Source of the DNA: UBA7328 sp965247965
GTDB lineage: Bacteria; Bacteroidota; Bacteroidia; Chitinophagales; Saprospiraceae
DNA length: 64,000 nt
Reading direction: 5' to 3'
Assembly: GCA_965247965.1 (NCBI GenBank)
Contig: OZ252053.1
Location: forward strand, 5,146,001 to 5,210,000
The number at the start of each line of letters is the position of its first letter. The first letter of the stretch is position 1. The position numbers were made by a program, and so were the translations under genes. Under the pieces are notes generated by a model. That model saw only the letters and a list, made by a program, of their open reading frames with translations. It searched no databases and was not told the DNA's origin. This document shows, in pieces, positions 18,084-26,325 of this stretch.

Positions 18084-18353
18084 CTACTGTTTTTCATAGT
18101 GAAATCGACATGAAATTATTGTAATAAAATCATCATCTACTGCATAAACCAGTCGATGTTCATTACTTATTCGTCGAGACCAAAAACCAGATAAATTCTT
18201 ACCTAAAGCCTCAGGTTTTCCTATTCCCTCGAATGGATGTCTTAAGCATTGCTCTATTATTCTGTTTATTCTTTTGAGTGATTTTCGTTCTTCAAATTGC
18301 CAATAGGCATATTCCGTCCAAGCTTTATCTGTCCAAGCCAATTTCCTACGCAT
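18084..18353 (-). CDS. yoeB: YoeB-family mRNA interferase toxin
   Basis: An 89-residue RelE-superfamily toxin of the YoeB branch, which cleaves mRNA in the ribosomal A site. Motifs: MRRKLAWTDKAWTEYAYWQ, RINRIIEQCLRHPFEGIGKPE, LSGFWSRRISNEHRLVYAV, and the catalytic C-terminus CRFHYEKQ with the conserved His-Tyr. The start overlaps the yefM stop by 8 bp, so the two are translationally coupled. Confidence 0.95.
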   Translation of the reverse strand: MRRKLAWTDKAWTEYAYWQFEERKSLKRINRIIEQCLRHPFEGIGKPEALGKNLSGFWSRRISNEHRLVYAVDDDFITIISCRFHYEKQ

Positions 18354-18600
18354 TAATTAATTCTCTTTCCTGTACTTTTCCATCCCGAAATTGTTGAATG
18401 GACTCTGCCAAATTTGCGGCATTTGCGGGCGAACTCAAAAGATAGGCTGTTTCGTTGTAACTGTTAAAAGTATCGAGAGACATAACAACTGCATCCTGAG
18501 AATCTCTACGTGTGATAATTGTATAATCGGCATCTTCAACGACCCGATCTAAAACAGATTTTAAGTTATTTCTGGCTTCGCTGAAATTGATAACTTCCAT
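18346..18600 (-). CDS. yefM: YefM/Phd-family antitoxin
   Basis: Antitoxin that neutralises YoeB and represses the operon. The start at ATG 18600 gives MEVINFSEARNNLKSVLDRV, the standard YefM N-terminus; the TTG frame further upstream lies within the operator. The DNA-binding Phd fold (ITRRDSQDAVVMSLDTFNSYNETAYLLSSP) is followed by a C-terminal toxin-binding tail (NLAESIQQFRDGK). About 84 residues, usual length. Confidence 0.94.
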   Translation of the reverse strand: MEVINFSEARNNLKSVLDRVVEDADYTIITRRDSQDAVVMSLDTFNSYNETAYLLSSPANAANLAESIQQFRDGKVQERELINA

Positions 18601-18624
18601 ATTTTTATACTTGTTTGTTTTATT

Positions 18625-18636
18625 GTACAAGTGTAC
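18625..18636. promoter_or_regulatory. Candidate YefM operator
   Basis: GTACAAGTGTAC is a perfect GTACA/TGTAC inverted repeat 25 bp upstream of the yefM start and lies in an extended TTGTACAA context. E. coli YefM-YoeB binds palindromes with TGTACA cores, so an autoregulatory operator is the likely role. Confidence 0.6.
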
Positions 18637-18679
18637 TCATTCTTAGACAGATACGCAATTGATTGAACGAGAATAAATT

Positions 18680-19715
18680 CTACTCTAAAGTCTTTGCATC
18701 CCTCAAAAGACGCTCATATCCCAATTCTTCCCGAACCTTGCCATACATTTCCCCATTTTCTGTTTTCCCCAATAACCAATGGCTCGCAATAAGCCCATAA
18801 GTCATGGCTCCTTTCGCGCCCACTCCCGACATGCCGCCCAGCACAATGAAATCCAAATTCGCGTCATCATTTTCGCCTATTATCGGCGTCACATACGGCA
18901 CTTCAGTATCGGTAAGCGAATACACACAAGAATATTCGTCTACTAATTCAATATCTTCTTTGTTTATCGGAAGATTCAATAAATTCAAATAACCCAGCGT
19001 ACTTTCCACGCTCCACTCAATTTCATCTTCTGATAATTTTTGTTTCCATACTTCATCCAGATCATTTATTTCTGAGCGTTGAAAATGACCTCCGATTTTG
19101 ATAACAGGCAGATTGTCTTCGTCATAATATTCGATCATCGAAAAGAAACTTCCTTGTAGGGTGCCTTTCGAACTGTTGATCGCCGGCTAGAAGTTTTTGA
19201 TCTTTTCTTTTTGTCCATCAGTTAATGAATGGTACGCATCACTTCTTATTTTTAAAAAGGCCAAAAATACGCGTTGAGGGTTGATGAGTTGACTGAAATA
19301 TGGAGCTATTTCTTTGAGTAGATTTCCAGTATACGGCCCAGCGGCCGAGATTACTTTTTTTGCATGGATGGACTTACTCTCACCACTCTTCCGATTCACG
19401 ATATCGACTTTATAGAAACATCCTTTTGACCCAATCTTTGTCACTTTCTCATTGTACGAGATCTCACTGCCTTTCAAATTTATTGCGCTATGCAAAAGTC
19501 GGATCAGTTTCTTTGGATTGATCGTAGCCGAATGTTCGTTGTACTCTCTTTGCAGATAAATGCCATGCTGTGGAACTTCCCATCAATCCGCCTCCGATGA
19601 TGGCAACGTCCACATTCTCATCACAGTCGCCACATGAGGAGAAAAGGAGGACGGACAAACAAATGATAGTAAGAAATCGCATGCTCATAGATACCGAGGG
19701 ATTATTCTTCTTCAA
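18680..19715 (-). pseudogene. FAD-dependent oxidoreductase (DAO family) lipoprotein, shattered
   Basis: The three fragments are one gene. The start (ATG near 19715-19680) encodes a lipoprotein signal (ICLSVLLFSSC) and the FAD motif VAIIGGGLMGSSTAWHLS. There a deletion of roughly 150 residues plus a +1 shift joins to LQREYNEHSATINPKKLIR, visible in another frame at about 19500-19560. The frame then runs to a TAG at 19187-19189 and continues in phase (PAINSSKGTLQGSFFSMIEYYDE) to the C-terminal FAD motif FIVLGGMSGVGAKGAMTYG. One deletion/frameshift and one nonsense codon make it non-functional. It overlaps the P1 peptidase stop by 14 bp. Confidence 0.85.
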
Positions 19716-20874
19716 GCCTGTTATATTTTTTGAGAATTTTAAGCAGCCGTTTTTCAGGTAGTTCGTACACCCTGGTATTGTTGATGCCTACCATATCTTC
19801 AGCAGCGAGTAATGCATTTATTATAGATTCTTCGGTGGCCTGTGCCGTGGCTTCAAATAGAGGTGATATTTTATCATTGGTTAACATCCTTACCATCTGA
19901 TTTTCTTCACGTTTGGCGGCTCCTGTATTGGCCGTCGAAAAAGCAATAAATATGTCTCCCGAACTATTACTGGCATAGCTACCCATCCTGCCTAAACCGA
20001 TTGGAACCCGTCTCGCCAATCTCTTCAATTGATGGGGCAGCAATGGCGCATCGGTAGCAACAACCACTATGATGGAACCTTGATCCCTATCCTTTCTCAA
20101 TGGATTCCAATCTGGCATTAGATCAGGAATCTCTGCGCCCACCGGGACTCCTGATATCGTCAAAGATCTTCGATTTCCATAATTGGCCTGTACCAACACT
20201 CCTAAAGTATACTCTGCCCAATCAATAGTGACAAGACGCGAAGATGTACCAATACCCCCTTTGAATCCATGGCAAATCATGCCCGTGCCTCCTCCCACAC
20301 TTCCTTCTTTCACGGCTCCTGACGAAGCGCTATTCAAAGCGCTAAAAGCATCCTCCTTATTCACATGAAATCCATTAATATCATTTAGGCCTCCGTCGTA
20401 CGTTTCAGCCACTACCGGCAGCGCCCAAAAGATATCCGGTGCGTTGGGAAGAGGATCGAAAAATTTGTTTTTGTACTGCCATTCAATTACTGCATCTCTT
20501 ACTACTCCCACACTGTGTGTGTTGGTGATCATTACTGGCCCTTCTAAAAAACCGGATTCTTCTACCCAGGTAGTACCTGTCATTTCGCCATTGCCATTGA
20601 GGCTGTACCAGCCTGCAAAAACGGGATCGTACCTTTTACCTCTGGGAAGTATGCCCGTTACACCAGTTCGCACTGGGCCTTTACCCACTATTAATTCCCC
20701 GCTCCCTGAAATAAGTGTTTTGTGACCAACCTCGACTCCGTGTACGTCAGTTATTGCATTTAACCTTCCTGTTTTACCATCCAGTGGGATACCTAAATCA
20801 CGAGATCTTTTATTTTGAGCTTCAATGGGTAATGAGATGACTAATAAAAATGCCAGAAATGTTGAGATTTTCAT
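19702..20874 (-). CDS. P1-family (DmpA-type) aminopeptidase/esterase, exported
   Basis: Self-cleaving Ntn-like hydrolase of the DmpA/BapA family (L-aminopeptidase/D-esterase). ATG 20874 gives the signal peptide MKISTFLAFLLVISLPIEA. Family signatures follow: GKTGRLNAITDVHGVEVGH, GVTGILPRG, WVEESGFLEGPVMITNTHSV, and GGGTGMICHGFKGGIGTSSR containing the autoprocessing region and nucleophile. It would remove small N-terminal residues or beta-amino acids from peptides in the periplasm. About 390 residues, full length. Confidence 0.9.
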   Translation of the reverse strand: MKISTFLAFLLVISLPIEAQNKRSRDLGIPLDGKTGRLNAITDVHGVEVGHKTLISGSGELIVGKGPVRTGVTGILPRGKRYDPVFAGWYSLNGNGEMTGTTWVEESGFLEGPVMITNTHSVGVVRDAVIEWQYKNKFFDPLPNAPDIFWALPVVAETYDGGLNDINGFHVNKEDAFSALNSASSGAVKEGSVGGGTGMICHGFKGGIGTSSRLVTIDWAEYTLGVLVQANYGNRRSLTISGVPVGAEIPDLMPDWNPLRKDRDQGSIIVVVATDAPLLPHQLKRLARRVPIGLGRMGSYASNSSGDIFIAFSTANTGAAKREENQMVRMLTNDKISPLFEATAQATEESIINALLAAEDMVGINNTRVYELPEKRLLKILKKYNRLEEE

Positions 20875-20902
20875 GTGGAAGTTTTCAATCAAATTTTTGA
20901 AA

Positions 20903-21241
20903 TTATCGTAGTAAGTGTAAATTACGGTAATACCCGTATAATGCGTTTATTGCCGTAATTGCATATTCCATCATAGCCGCTCTGACATTGGTATCAAAAA
21001 TTTTGCTGTAGCCCAAAATTCCGTGATCAACGCGTTTTTCAATGGCATTTAGTATATCAGGACTAGTTGCAAACTCCATGTCAGCGACCCACATGGATAT
21101 GAATTCATGATCTTCGCATGGAAAATCCAATTGGTCATTTTCGTCGAAAAGACAATCTCTAAATCCATCGACACCCATGGCATTACTGCCTTGACGATTT
21201 ATGATTTTGTCAAAATTGTATTTCGTTTTCGTCCATTTCAT
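20903..21241 (-). pseudogene. MalY/PatB-like PLP enzyme, N-terminal fragment ending in a palindrome
   Basis: ATG 21241 starts MKWTKTKYNFDKIINRQGSN, then SMWVADMEFATSPDILNAIE and VDHGILGYS, the N-terminus of MalY/PatB cystathionine beta-lyase-type aminotransferases. After about 85 residues the frame runs into a palindromic repeat that encodes the last 17 or so residues (ITAINALYGYYRNLHLLR) and stops. The PLP lysine domain and the rest (about 290 residues) are absent, so it is a dead fragment. Confidence 0.82.
20921..20960. repeat. Palindrome family GTAATAnnCGTATAATnCG, copy 1
   Basis: GTAATACCCGTATAATGCGT and the following TTATTGCCGTAAT form nested inverted repeats (GTAATA/TATTGC and CGTAT/ATGCG). 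A cleaner copy is at 37074-37127. This copy ends the truncated MalY frame. Confidence 0.8.
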
Positions 21242-21320
21242 TGCTACCTTAGACGCGCATGTTTTTCCATGTTTCTGGTTATAATAGTCCGTCAATGTTT
21301 CATTGATCGTTGATAATCAA

Positions 21321-21478
21321 GTTGTTGGTGACAACACTAACAACGGCGTAAACGGCTGACTTTCAGGTGTATAGCCTTTGCCGGTGTTGTCACTGGCAAA
21401 ACTTTCACTGAGCATTGTTGTTATAAAAGTAGTTCTAAAGCTTGCAATTCTTTCGTTAGGCTATTTGACAGTGAAAGT
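21321..21478. repeat. Structured intergenic element with two perfect 10-bp inverted repeats
   Basis: GTGACAACAC (21328-21337) pairs with GTGTTGTCAC (21384-21393), and ACTTTCACTG (21401-21410) pairs with CAGTGAAAGT (21469-21478). The element fills the gap between the MalY fragment and DUF433 and could fold into two hairpins. No coding frame. Confidence 0.65.
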
Positions 21479-21541
21479 ACGCTCGGCTTTTTTCCAAAAG
21501 AAAATCTAACTTCGAATAAGAAAAATCAAGTATCAATCACG

Positions 21542-21691
21542 ATGGATAACAAAAAATTGTTAAGGCGTATTACGATTAATCCGGCGATTTGTCACGGTAA
21601 ACCATGTATTAGGGACTTGAGATATCCTGTATCGAGTATTCTCGAGTATTTGGCCGGCGGTGATTCTCACAAAGATATTCTGGCCGAAATT
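21542..21691 (+). pseudogene. DUF433 antitoxin-like protein, 5' part, split by IS
   Basis: Fifty codons from ATG 21542 encode RITINPAICHGKPCIRDLRY then PVSSILEYLAGG, the core of DUF433. Members are small helix-turn-helix proteins found as the presumed antitoxin partner of DUF5615 PIN-like proteins. The gene is cut at 21691 by the IS; its 3' end resumes at 24010. Joining across the 4-bp AATT duplication leaves the frame one base off (an extra A at 21688), so a point indel accompanies the insertion. Confidence 0.85.
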
Positions 21692-21700
21692 CAGAACTCC

Positions 21701-23410
21701 TTACCTCTCGCAATCTAAATTCGCTGTTATTTTGAAGATCATGCGCAAATTTGATCCAGGGAATATGGTTTCAGTTTTGTTGAGCAGGTCTGCAATCTGT
21801 TTGGCTGCATGATTAAATCTTGGTGCAGAAAGAGAGTGCAAGGTTATAGTCAGCGTTTTACTCTTATAATCCGGAATCAAGTCAGCGTTGTTGCTGATGA
21901 TTTGTTTGATGAACATTCTTTTTTCGTCTTTTGCCCTATTGAGGTGGTCACAAGCCACAGCTGCCACAGATGATTCTGCTCTGTAAGCGATCATCTTTAT
22001 TACATTCATGAACAGTTTACTTTCGGTTTTTAACTTGTTATACCTTTTCTGCTCGGGCATACGCTCAAGAGTTATTCTGGCAGGAATATCATTTCTGAGG
22101 GTGGCGATCTTGTTTTCTTCTTTTCGAAGAATATCAATTTTGTGTTTATACTTCATTTGTCTTTCGGTTATTTCAGGAAGTTTGTCAATTTTCTCATCCA
22201 TAGCTAGTTCTGCAAGAGGGAAGAACTTGGCTTCTAACCGGGTGATCTTTTCCCTGAGTTTTTTCAGTTGGTTTGTTAATTTTCGGTATTGTGGGTTGAC
22301 CACTTCCCGATTGGGATCAATACTTTCTACCCCAAATTGAATCATTTTATCAAAATCATAGTCTTGAATGAGGTAACTGAAGAAGTTTTCCTGACACCAC
22401 CTTCCAAACATTCTGCCTGCTATCAATGCTATTCCCAAAGTAGGGTGAGTGGTGATAATAGCGGTTTGATGTTCACCCTTTTCAGACAAGCTTCTGATCT
22501 CTCTGAAAGTGTGTCCTCCAAGCGTTACTTCTTTCTCGCACAATTGCATGGTTACATCCTGGCTAAGTACTTGTGTATCAGTAGATTCAAAGTCATCTTT
22601 ATTCCATGAATCTCGCACATCCTTGCGATATGTAATCACGGCTATTCTATACCTTTCCCACAGGTGGTTAAAGAAAGCAGGTTCGTAAGCCTCCCTGTCA
22701 AAAATAAAGGTGCATTGAGGGCTTTGTCGATCATCCTCCTCTTGTATCTCAGTAAGTAATTTGGTTTGTAGCATTTGTGGAATAATCAGGTCTTGTATTG
22801 CTTCTTTTATTTTCTCTGTCAATTGCCCTATCACCATCATAACAGGCATCCCTTGTGCATCGTGAACCCAATACTCCGTAGTGGCGCTTAAACACAATTT
22901 TTGTCTCGCAATATATTTGACAGGTAGATTAGCTTTGCCTCCATAATAGATCCGTTGGTGACCATCTATATATAAAAAAGATGAGTCCTCATTATCCTCA
23001 TCTCTATACCAGTGATCGATCAGAAGGTTGTTCAGTTCAACGGCTTTTTCCTGCTTGCTCAGCAAATCTATTTTCTCTCGCAAACACCGAACTTCTGGTA
23101 TACGATCCAAGCCTATTATCCTGCCGATCTCCCCTGGTTTACATTGTTTGAGTTGTTCGGGATTTTTGATGCGCAACAGGGCCATGAAGGCCAAAGTCAA
23201 TAGTATCGACCTTAGTCCGTAATAGTGTGATGAAGGTAACTCATATACCTGTTTTGTCTTGAATAACCCATGCTCTATCAAGGCAGGTAAGAGGAATAAT
23301 ACCCCTGCTCCGCATAAAGCTTCGCTGTTGTCAAACTTCACCTCAGCATGACCAGACAACCCAAGAGATGCACCTATCCTGTCTTCAGAGCGGCTTGTGG
23401 CTATGCCCAT
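21701..23410 (-). CDS. Transposase catalytic part (orfB), expressed by -1 frameshift
   Basis: A 569-residue frame with DDE-type landmarks: SSFLYIDGHQRIYYGG (first Asp), CTFIFDREAYEPAFF (second Asp) and IQDYDFDKMIQFGVESIDPN (candidate Glu), followed by a long coiled coil (about 400-480). The frame is open upstream of its first ATG all the way to the A8 run in orfA, and the intervening codons read sensibly (KFKIECEGGNGSTLNDRN). It is therefore the second half of a fused orfA-orfB protein of about 740 residues. Confidence 0.85.
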   Translation of the reverse strand: MGIATSRSEDRIGASLGLSGHAEVKFDNSEALCGAGVLFLLPALIEHGLFKTKQVYELPSSHYYGLRSILLTLAFMALLRIKNPEQLKQCKPGEIGRIIGLDRIPEVRCLREKIDLLSKQEKAVELNNLLIDHWYRDEDNEDSSFLYIDGHQRIYYGGKANLPVKYIARQKLCLSATTEYWVHDAQGMPVMMVIGQLTEKIKEAIQDLIIPQMLQTKLLTEIQEEDDRQSPQCTFIFDREAYEPAFFNHLWERYRIAVITYRKDVRDSWNKDDFESTDTQVLSQDVTMQLCEKEVTLGGHTFREIRSLSEKGEHQTAIITTHPTLGIALIAGRMFGRWCQENFFSYLIQDYDFDKMIQFGVESIDPNREVVNPQYRKLTNQLKKLREKITRLEAKFFPLAELAMDEKIDKLPEITERQMKYKHKIDILRKEENKIATLRNDIPARITLERMPEQKRYNKLKTESKLFMNVIKMIAYRAESSVAAVACDHLNRAKDEKRMFIKQIISNNADLIPDYKSKTLTITLHSLSAPRFNHAAKQIADLLNKTETIFPGSNLRMIFKITANLDCER

Positions 23411-23472
23411 CGGCGTAGATTGGTCTAGGTCATTGCGATCATTTAAGGTCGAGCCATTTCCACCTTCACACT

Positions 23473-23934
23473 CTATTTTGAACTTTTTTTTAAAGTGCCT
23501 TTTTCAATGTGATAGCGTATCGACGATTCTGAAATCCCTTCTTGTTTTGAGATACTCAAATTACTTTGTCTCTTATCCAGCTTCGATTGTATCCGCTCCA
23601 CTAGTTTACCAACCATCTTGTATGCTTTGCCTTTTCTGGCATCAGGCCCGAAAAATCCAGATTCTCCCTTCTCCTTGTATTTTCTATACGATCTTCTGAC
23701 ACTGTCTATACTCACTCCAAAAGCCCGCTGAACTTCAGCTCGGCTGCACAATCCTTTATCTATAAAATTGCTAGTTATGAATCTGAAAGCATTAAGATCG
23801 TCACTCGAATGACTATATACAGGTAAGCCATTGGCTATGTATTGTACAATACCGTCTTGGGTGTGTACTCCAAGACAATGAGAGATCATCTTTGTATCTT
23901 TAGGGAAGAAGGGGAATTGTAACTGCATATACAA
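23473..23934 (-). CDS. Transposase N-terminal DNA-binding part (orfA)
   Basis: A 153-residue product starting at TTG 23934 (or the ATG two codons in). It contains a helix-turn-helix (RAEVQRAFGVSIDSVRRSYR; then KEKGESGFFGPDARKG) like those at the N-terminus of large DDE transposases, and a second HTH-like segment (ISKQEGISESSIRYHIEKG). It ends 7 codons after the slippery A run, where -1 slippage would connect it to orfB. Confidence 0.82.
   Translation of the reverse strand: MYMQLQFPFFPKDTKMISHCLGVHTQDGIVQYIANGLPVYSHSSDDLNAFRFITSNFIDKGLCSRAEVQRAFGVSIDSVRRSYRKYKEKGESGFFGPDARKGKAYKMVGKLVERIQSKLDKRQSNLSISKQEGISESSIRYHIEKGTLKKSSK
23484..23491 (-). promoter_or_regulatory. Candidate -1 programmed frameshift site (A8)
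   Basis: In orfA phase the message reads TTA AAA AAA AGT; in orfB phase TTT AAA AAA AAG TTC. The heptamer A AAA AAA lets both tRNAs re-pair after slipping back one base, and orfB is exactly the -1 frame. Similar poly-A sites drive transposase fusion in IS1- and IS3-type elements. Confidence 0.65.
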
Positions 23935-24009
23935 AAATATGAAGCAGTTTTAATTCGCGAGGTCTACTCCCTATTACCCTGAATTTATTGGGACGGGTAA
24001 GGAGTTCTG

Positions 24010-24110
24010 AATTTAGTGATTTGAAAGAGGAAGACATTCAAGCATGTCTTGCTTTTGCGGTTTTAGCTGTCAATAGCAAAGGAAGTATAAGCATTCCCAT
24101 CGCTGCATGA
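24010..24110 (+). pseudogene. DUF433 antitoxin-like protein, 3' part
   Basis: The frame reads EFSDLKEEDIQACLAFAV, the conserved C-terminal helix of DUF433, and ends at TGA 24108-24110. The stop overlaps the ATG of the next frame (ATGA), as expected for a coupled antitoxin-toxin pair. Confidence 0.82.
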
Positions 24111-24259
24111 AGTTCATCATTGATGCCCATTTACCGAAAAGTGTGAAGCTTAAAGAAGTCACCGCCCTTTTCACTGAAATTGCTCCAAAATTAATAGATC
24201 TATTGCAGCAGCACGACCTTTTAGAAGTGCATCGAGATAAGATTATTGCCATTGTATAA
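24107..24259 (+). pseudogene. DUF5615 PIN-like toxin with internal deletion, 50 aa
   Basis: The first 11 residues, MKFIIDAHLPK, are the diagnostic N-terminus of DUF5615 (Mut7-C/PIN-like ribonuclease fold, with the first catalytic Asp). The rest (LKEVTALFTEIAPKLIDLLQ and onward) corresponds to its C-terminal end. The central 50 to 60 residues carrying the other acidic residues are missing, but the frame is kept. With the IS-split DUF433 gene just upstream, the whole presumed toxin-antitoxin module is dead. Confidence 0.75.
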
Positions 24260-24313
24260 CAGGTGCTCTTTCAATCGCTGCCCGAGGCAGGCGAGCGTAT
24301 TCTATTCCTCCTA

Positions 24314-26104
24314 TCAATCCAACTTCAAAACCTCCAAAAACGCCTTCTGTGGCACCTGCACAGAACCAATCTGCCGCATTTTCTTTTTCCCCTTTTTCTG
24401 CTTTTCCAATAGCTTCCGCTTACGTGTAATATCTCCGCCATAACACTTCGCAGTTACGTCCTTTCGCAATGCTGAGATCGTCTCACGTGCAATAATTTTG
24501 GCGCCGATAGCCGCCTGAATAGCAATTACAAATTGCTGTCTTGGAAGCAGTGTTTTCAGTTTTTTACAAATCTGCCTGCCAAATGATTCTGCTTTACTTC
24601 TATGCACTAATGAGGACAGCGCATCGACAGATTCGCCATTCAGCTTGATATCCAATTTTACCAAATCGCTTGCCAGATACTCCCTCGGATAATAGTCAAA
24701 AGAAGCATAGCCACGTGTAATAGATTTCAGCCGGTCATAAAAATCGAAAACGATCTCCGCCAACGGCAGATCAAAACTAAGCTCGACACGTTCTTGAGTC
24801 AGGTAGGACTGTTTGGTCATCGTGCCTCGCTTTTCCATGCACAGCTTCATGATGGTACCAATATATTCCGGCATGGTTATGATCTGCGCTGTGATATATG
24901 GTTCTTCGACTCGATCCAATAAAGTAGGATCAGGCAGATCAGAAGGTGTATTGATAATCAACTCCTCACCCTTCTTGGTGTATGCGCGGTACGACACGTT
25001 CGGAACGGTGGTGATCACCTCCTGGTCAAATTCGCGAGAAAGGCGCTCCTGGATAATCTCAAGGTGAAGCATACCCAAAAATCCACAGCGAAATCCAAAT
25101 CCCAAGGCCACCGAAGTCTCCTTATCAAAAGTAAGCGAAGCATCATTGAGTTGAAGTTTTTCGAGGCTGTCGCGAAGGTCTTCAAAGTCCTCATTATCAA
25201 TGGGATAGATGCCTGCAAAGACCATCGGTTTGACTTCTTCGAAGCCGTGAATACCTTCTTTGCACGGATTAGCCGAAGATGTGATGGTGTCGCCCACCTT
25301 GATATCTTTGGATTCTTTAATGCCTGTGATTACATAACCAACATCACCAGCGTACATGGTTTCCTTGGGAACTTGTTCGAATTGAAGGACTCCGATCTCG
25401 TCGGCATTATAGTCTTTTCCGGTATAGACAAATCTTATGCTTTGATTCTTTCGCATAGTGCCGTTCATGAGGCGGTAATAGGCCACCACACCTCTAAAGG
25501 AGTTGTACATAGAATCAAAAATCAGAGCCTGCAGAGGTGCGTTTGGATTACCTTGCGGGGCAGGAATGCGATCAACCACCGCTGTCATAACTTCTTGTAT
25601 ACCCAGGCCGGTTTTCCCACTTGCCTGAACAATTTCGCCCTTGTTACACCCTAACAAATCCACAATCTGATCGCACACCTCGTCCACCATAGCACTCTCC
25701 ATATCCACCTTATTGACAATAGGAATAATTTCTAAATCGTGCTCAATAGCGAGGTAAAGGTTGCTAATCGTCTGAGCCTGAATACCTTGTGAAGCATCTA
25801 CCAAAAGCAAAGCGCCTTCGCAAGCAGCTATAGATCGAGATACCTCGTATGAAAAATCCACATGGCCCGGCGTATCAATGAGGTTGAAAGTATATGCCTC
25901 TCCATCAACGTGATTGTAATACATCTGAATGGCATGGCTTTTGATCGTTATGCCTCGCTCCCGTTCCAGATCCATATTGTCCAGCGCCTGATCCTTCATC
26001 TCTCTTTCTCCAATAGTTTTAGTAAACTCTAAAAGCCGATCAGAAAGGGTACTTTTGCCGTGATCAATGTGGGCGATAACGCAAAAATTTCGGATATTCT
26101 TCAT
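24314..26104 (-). CDS. lepA: Elongation factor 4 (LepA)
   Basis: Ribosome-dependent translational GTPase that back-translocates or remodels stalled ribosomes. ATG 26104 gives MKNIRNFCVIAHIDHGKSTL, placing the P-loop at the right distance; the 24 codons upstream are not conserved. G2-G4 are present (ERERGITIKSHA; DTPGHVDF; NKVDMESA), then domain II, the EF-G-like III and V domains, and the LepA-specific C-terminus (FVIAIQAAIGAKIIARETIS; AKCYGGDITRKRKLLEKQ). About 596 residues, full length. Confidence 0.97.
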   Translation of the reverse strand: MKNIRNFCVIAHIDHGKSTLSDRLLEFTKTIGEREMKDQALDNMDLERERGITIKSHAIQMYYNHVDGEAYTFNLIDTPGHVDFSYEVSRSIAACEGALLLVDASQGIQAQTISNLYLAIEHDLEIIPIVNKVDMESAMVDEVCDQIVDLLGCNKGEIVQASGKTGLGIQEVMTAVVDRIPAPQGNPNAPLQALIFDSMYNSFRGVVAYYRLMNGTMRKNQSIRFVYTGKDYNADEIGVLQFEQVPKETMYAGDVGYVITGIKESKDIKVGDTITSSANPCKEGIHGFEEVKPMVFAGIYPIDNEDFEDLRDSLEKLQLNDASLTFDKETSVALGFGFRCGFLGMLHLEIIQERLSREFDQEVITTVPNVSYRAYTKKGEELIINTPSDLPDPTLLDRVEEPYITAQIITMPEYIGTIMKLCMEKRGTMTKQSYLTQERVELSFDLPLAEIVFDFYDRLKSITRGYASFDYYPREYLASDLVKLDIKLNGESVDALSSLVHRSKAESFGRQICKKLKTLLPRQQFVIAIQAAIGAKIIARETISALRKDVTAKCYGGDITRKRKLLEKQKKGKKKMRQIGSVQVPQKAFLEVLKLD

Positions 26105-26325
26105 CGGTACAAATATAGGTATTAGAAAGTGGGTGATTAGGTAATTGGTTGAGTGGGTGATTGATTGATCGTTCAACCTGAGTGCTTACCTGGCAATGTG
26201 AATTAGCGAGCCTGCATGTTACAGCGATTCCGCCAGATAGTCAGGAGCCATTGAAGTGGTTGGCTTGGAAAACATCGCGGTGTCGAAAACAAGCCGTGTC
26301 GTTGTGTGAAACAATAGACTACAGG

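Larger units (their letters stand above)
21692..24009 (-). mobile_element. 2.3-kb insertion sequence with frameshifted DDE transposase
   Basis: Terminal inverted repeats CAGAACTCCTTACC (21692-21705) and its complement (23996-24009) are perfect over 14 bp. AATT flanks both ends (21688-21691, 24010-24013), a probable 4-bp duplication, although its palindromic nature makes the exact boundary uncertain. The element carries two overlapping-phase reading frames that together make one transposase. The downstream frame's stop lies in the left repeat. I could not place it in a named IS family. Confidence 0.88.

Noticed and set aside
25064..25654. A 196-codon plus-strand open frame
   Set aside because: Antisense to lepA, with no independent support.
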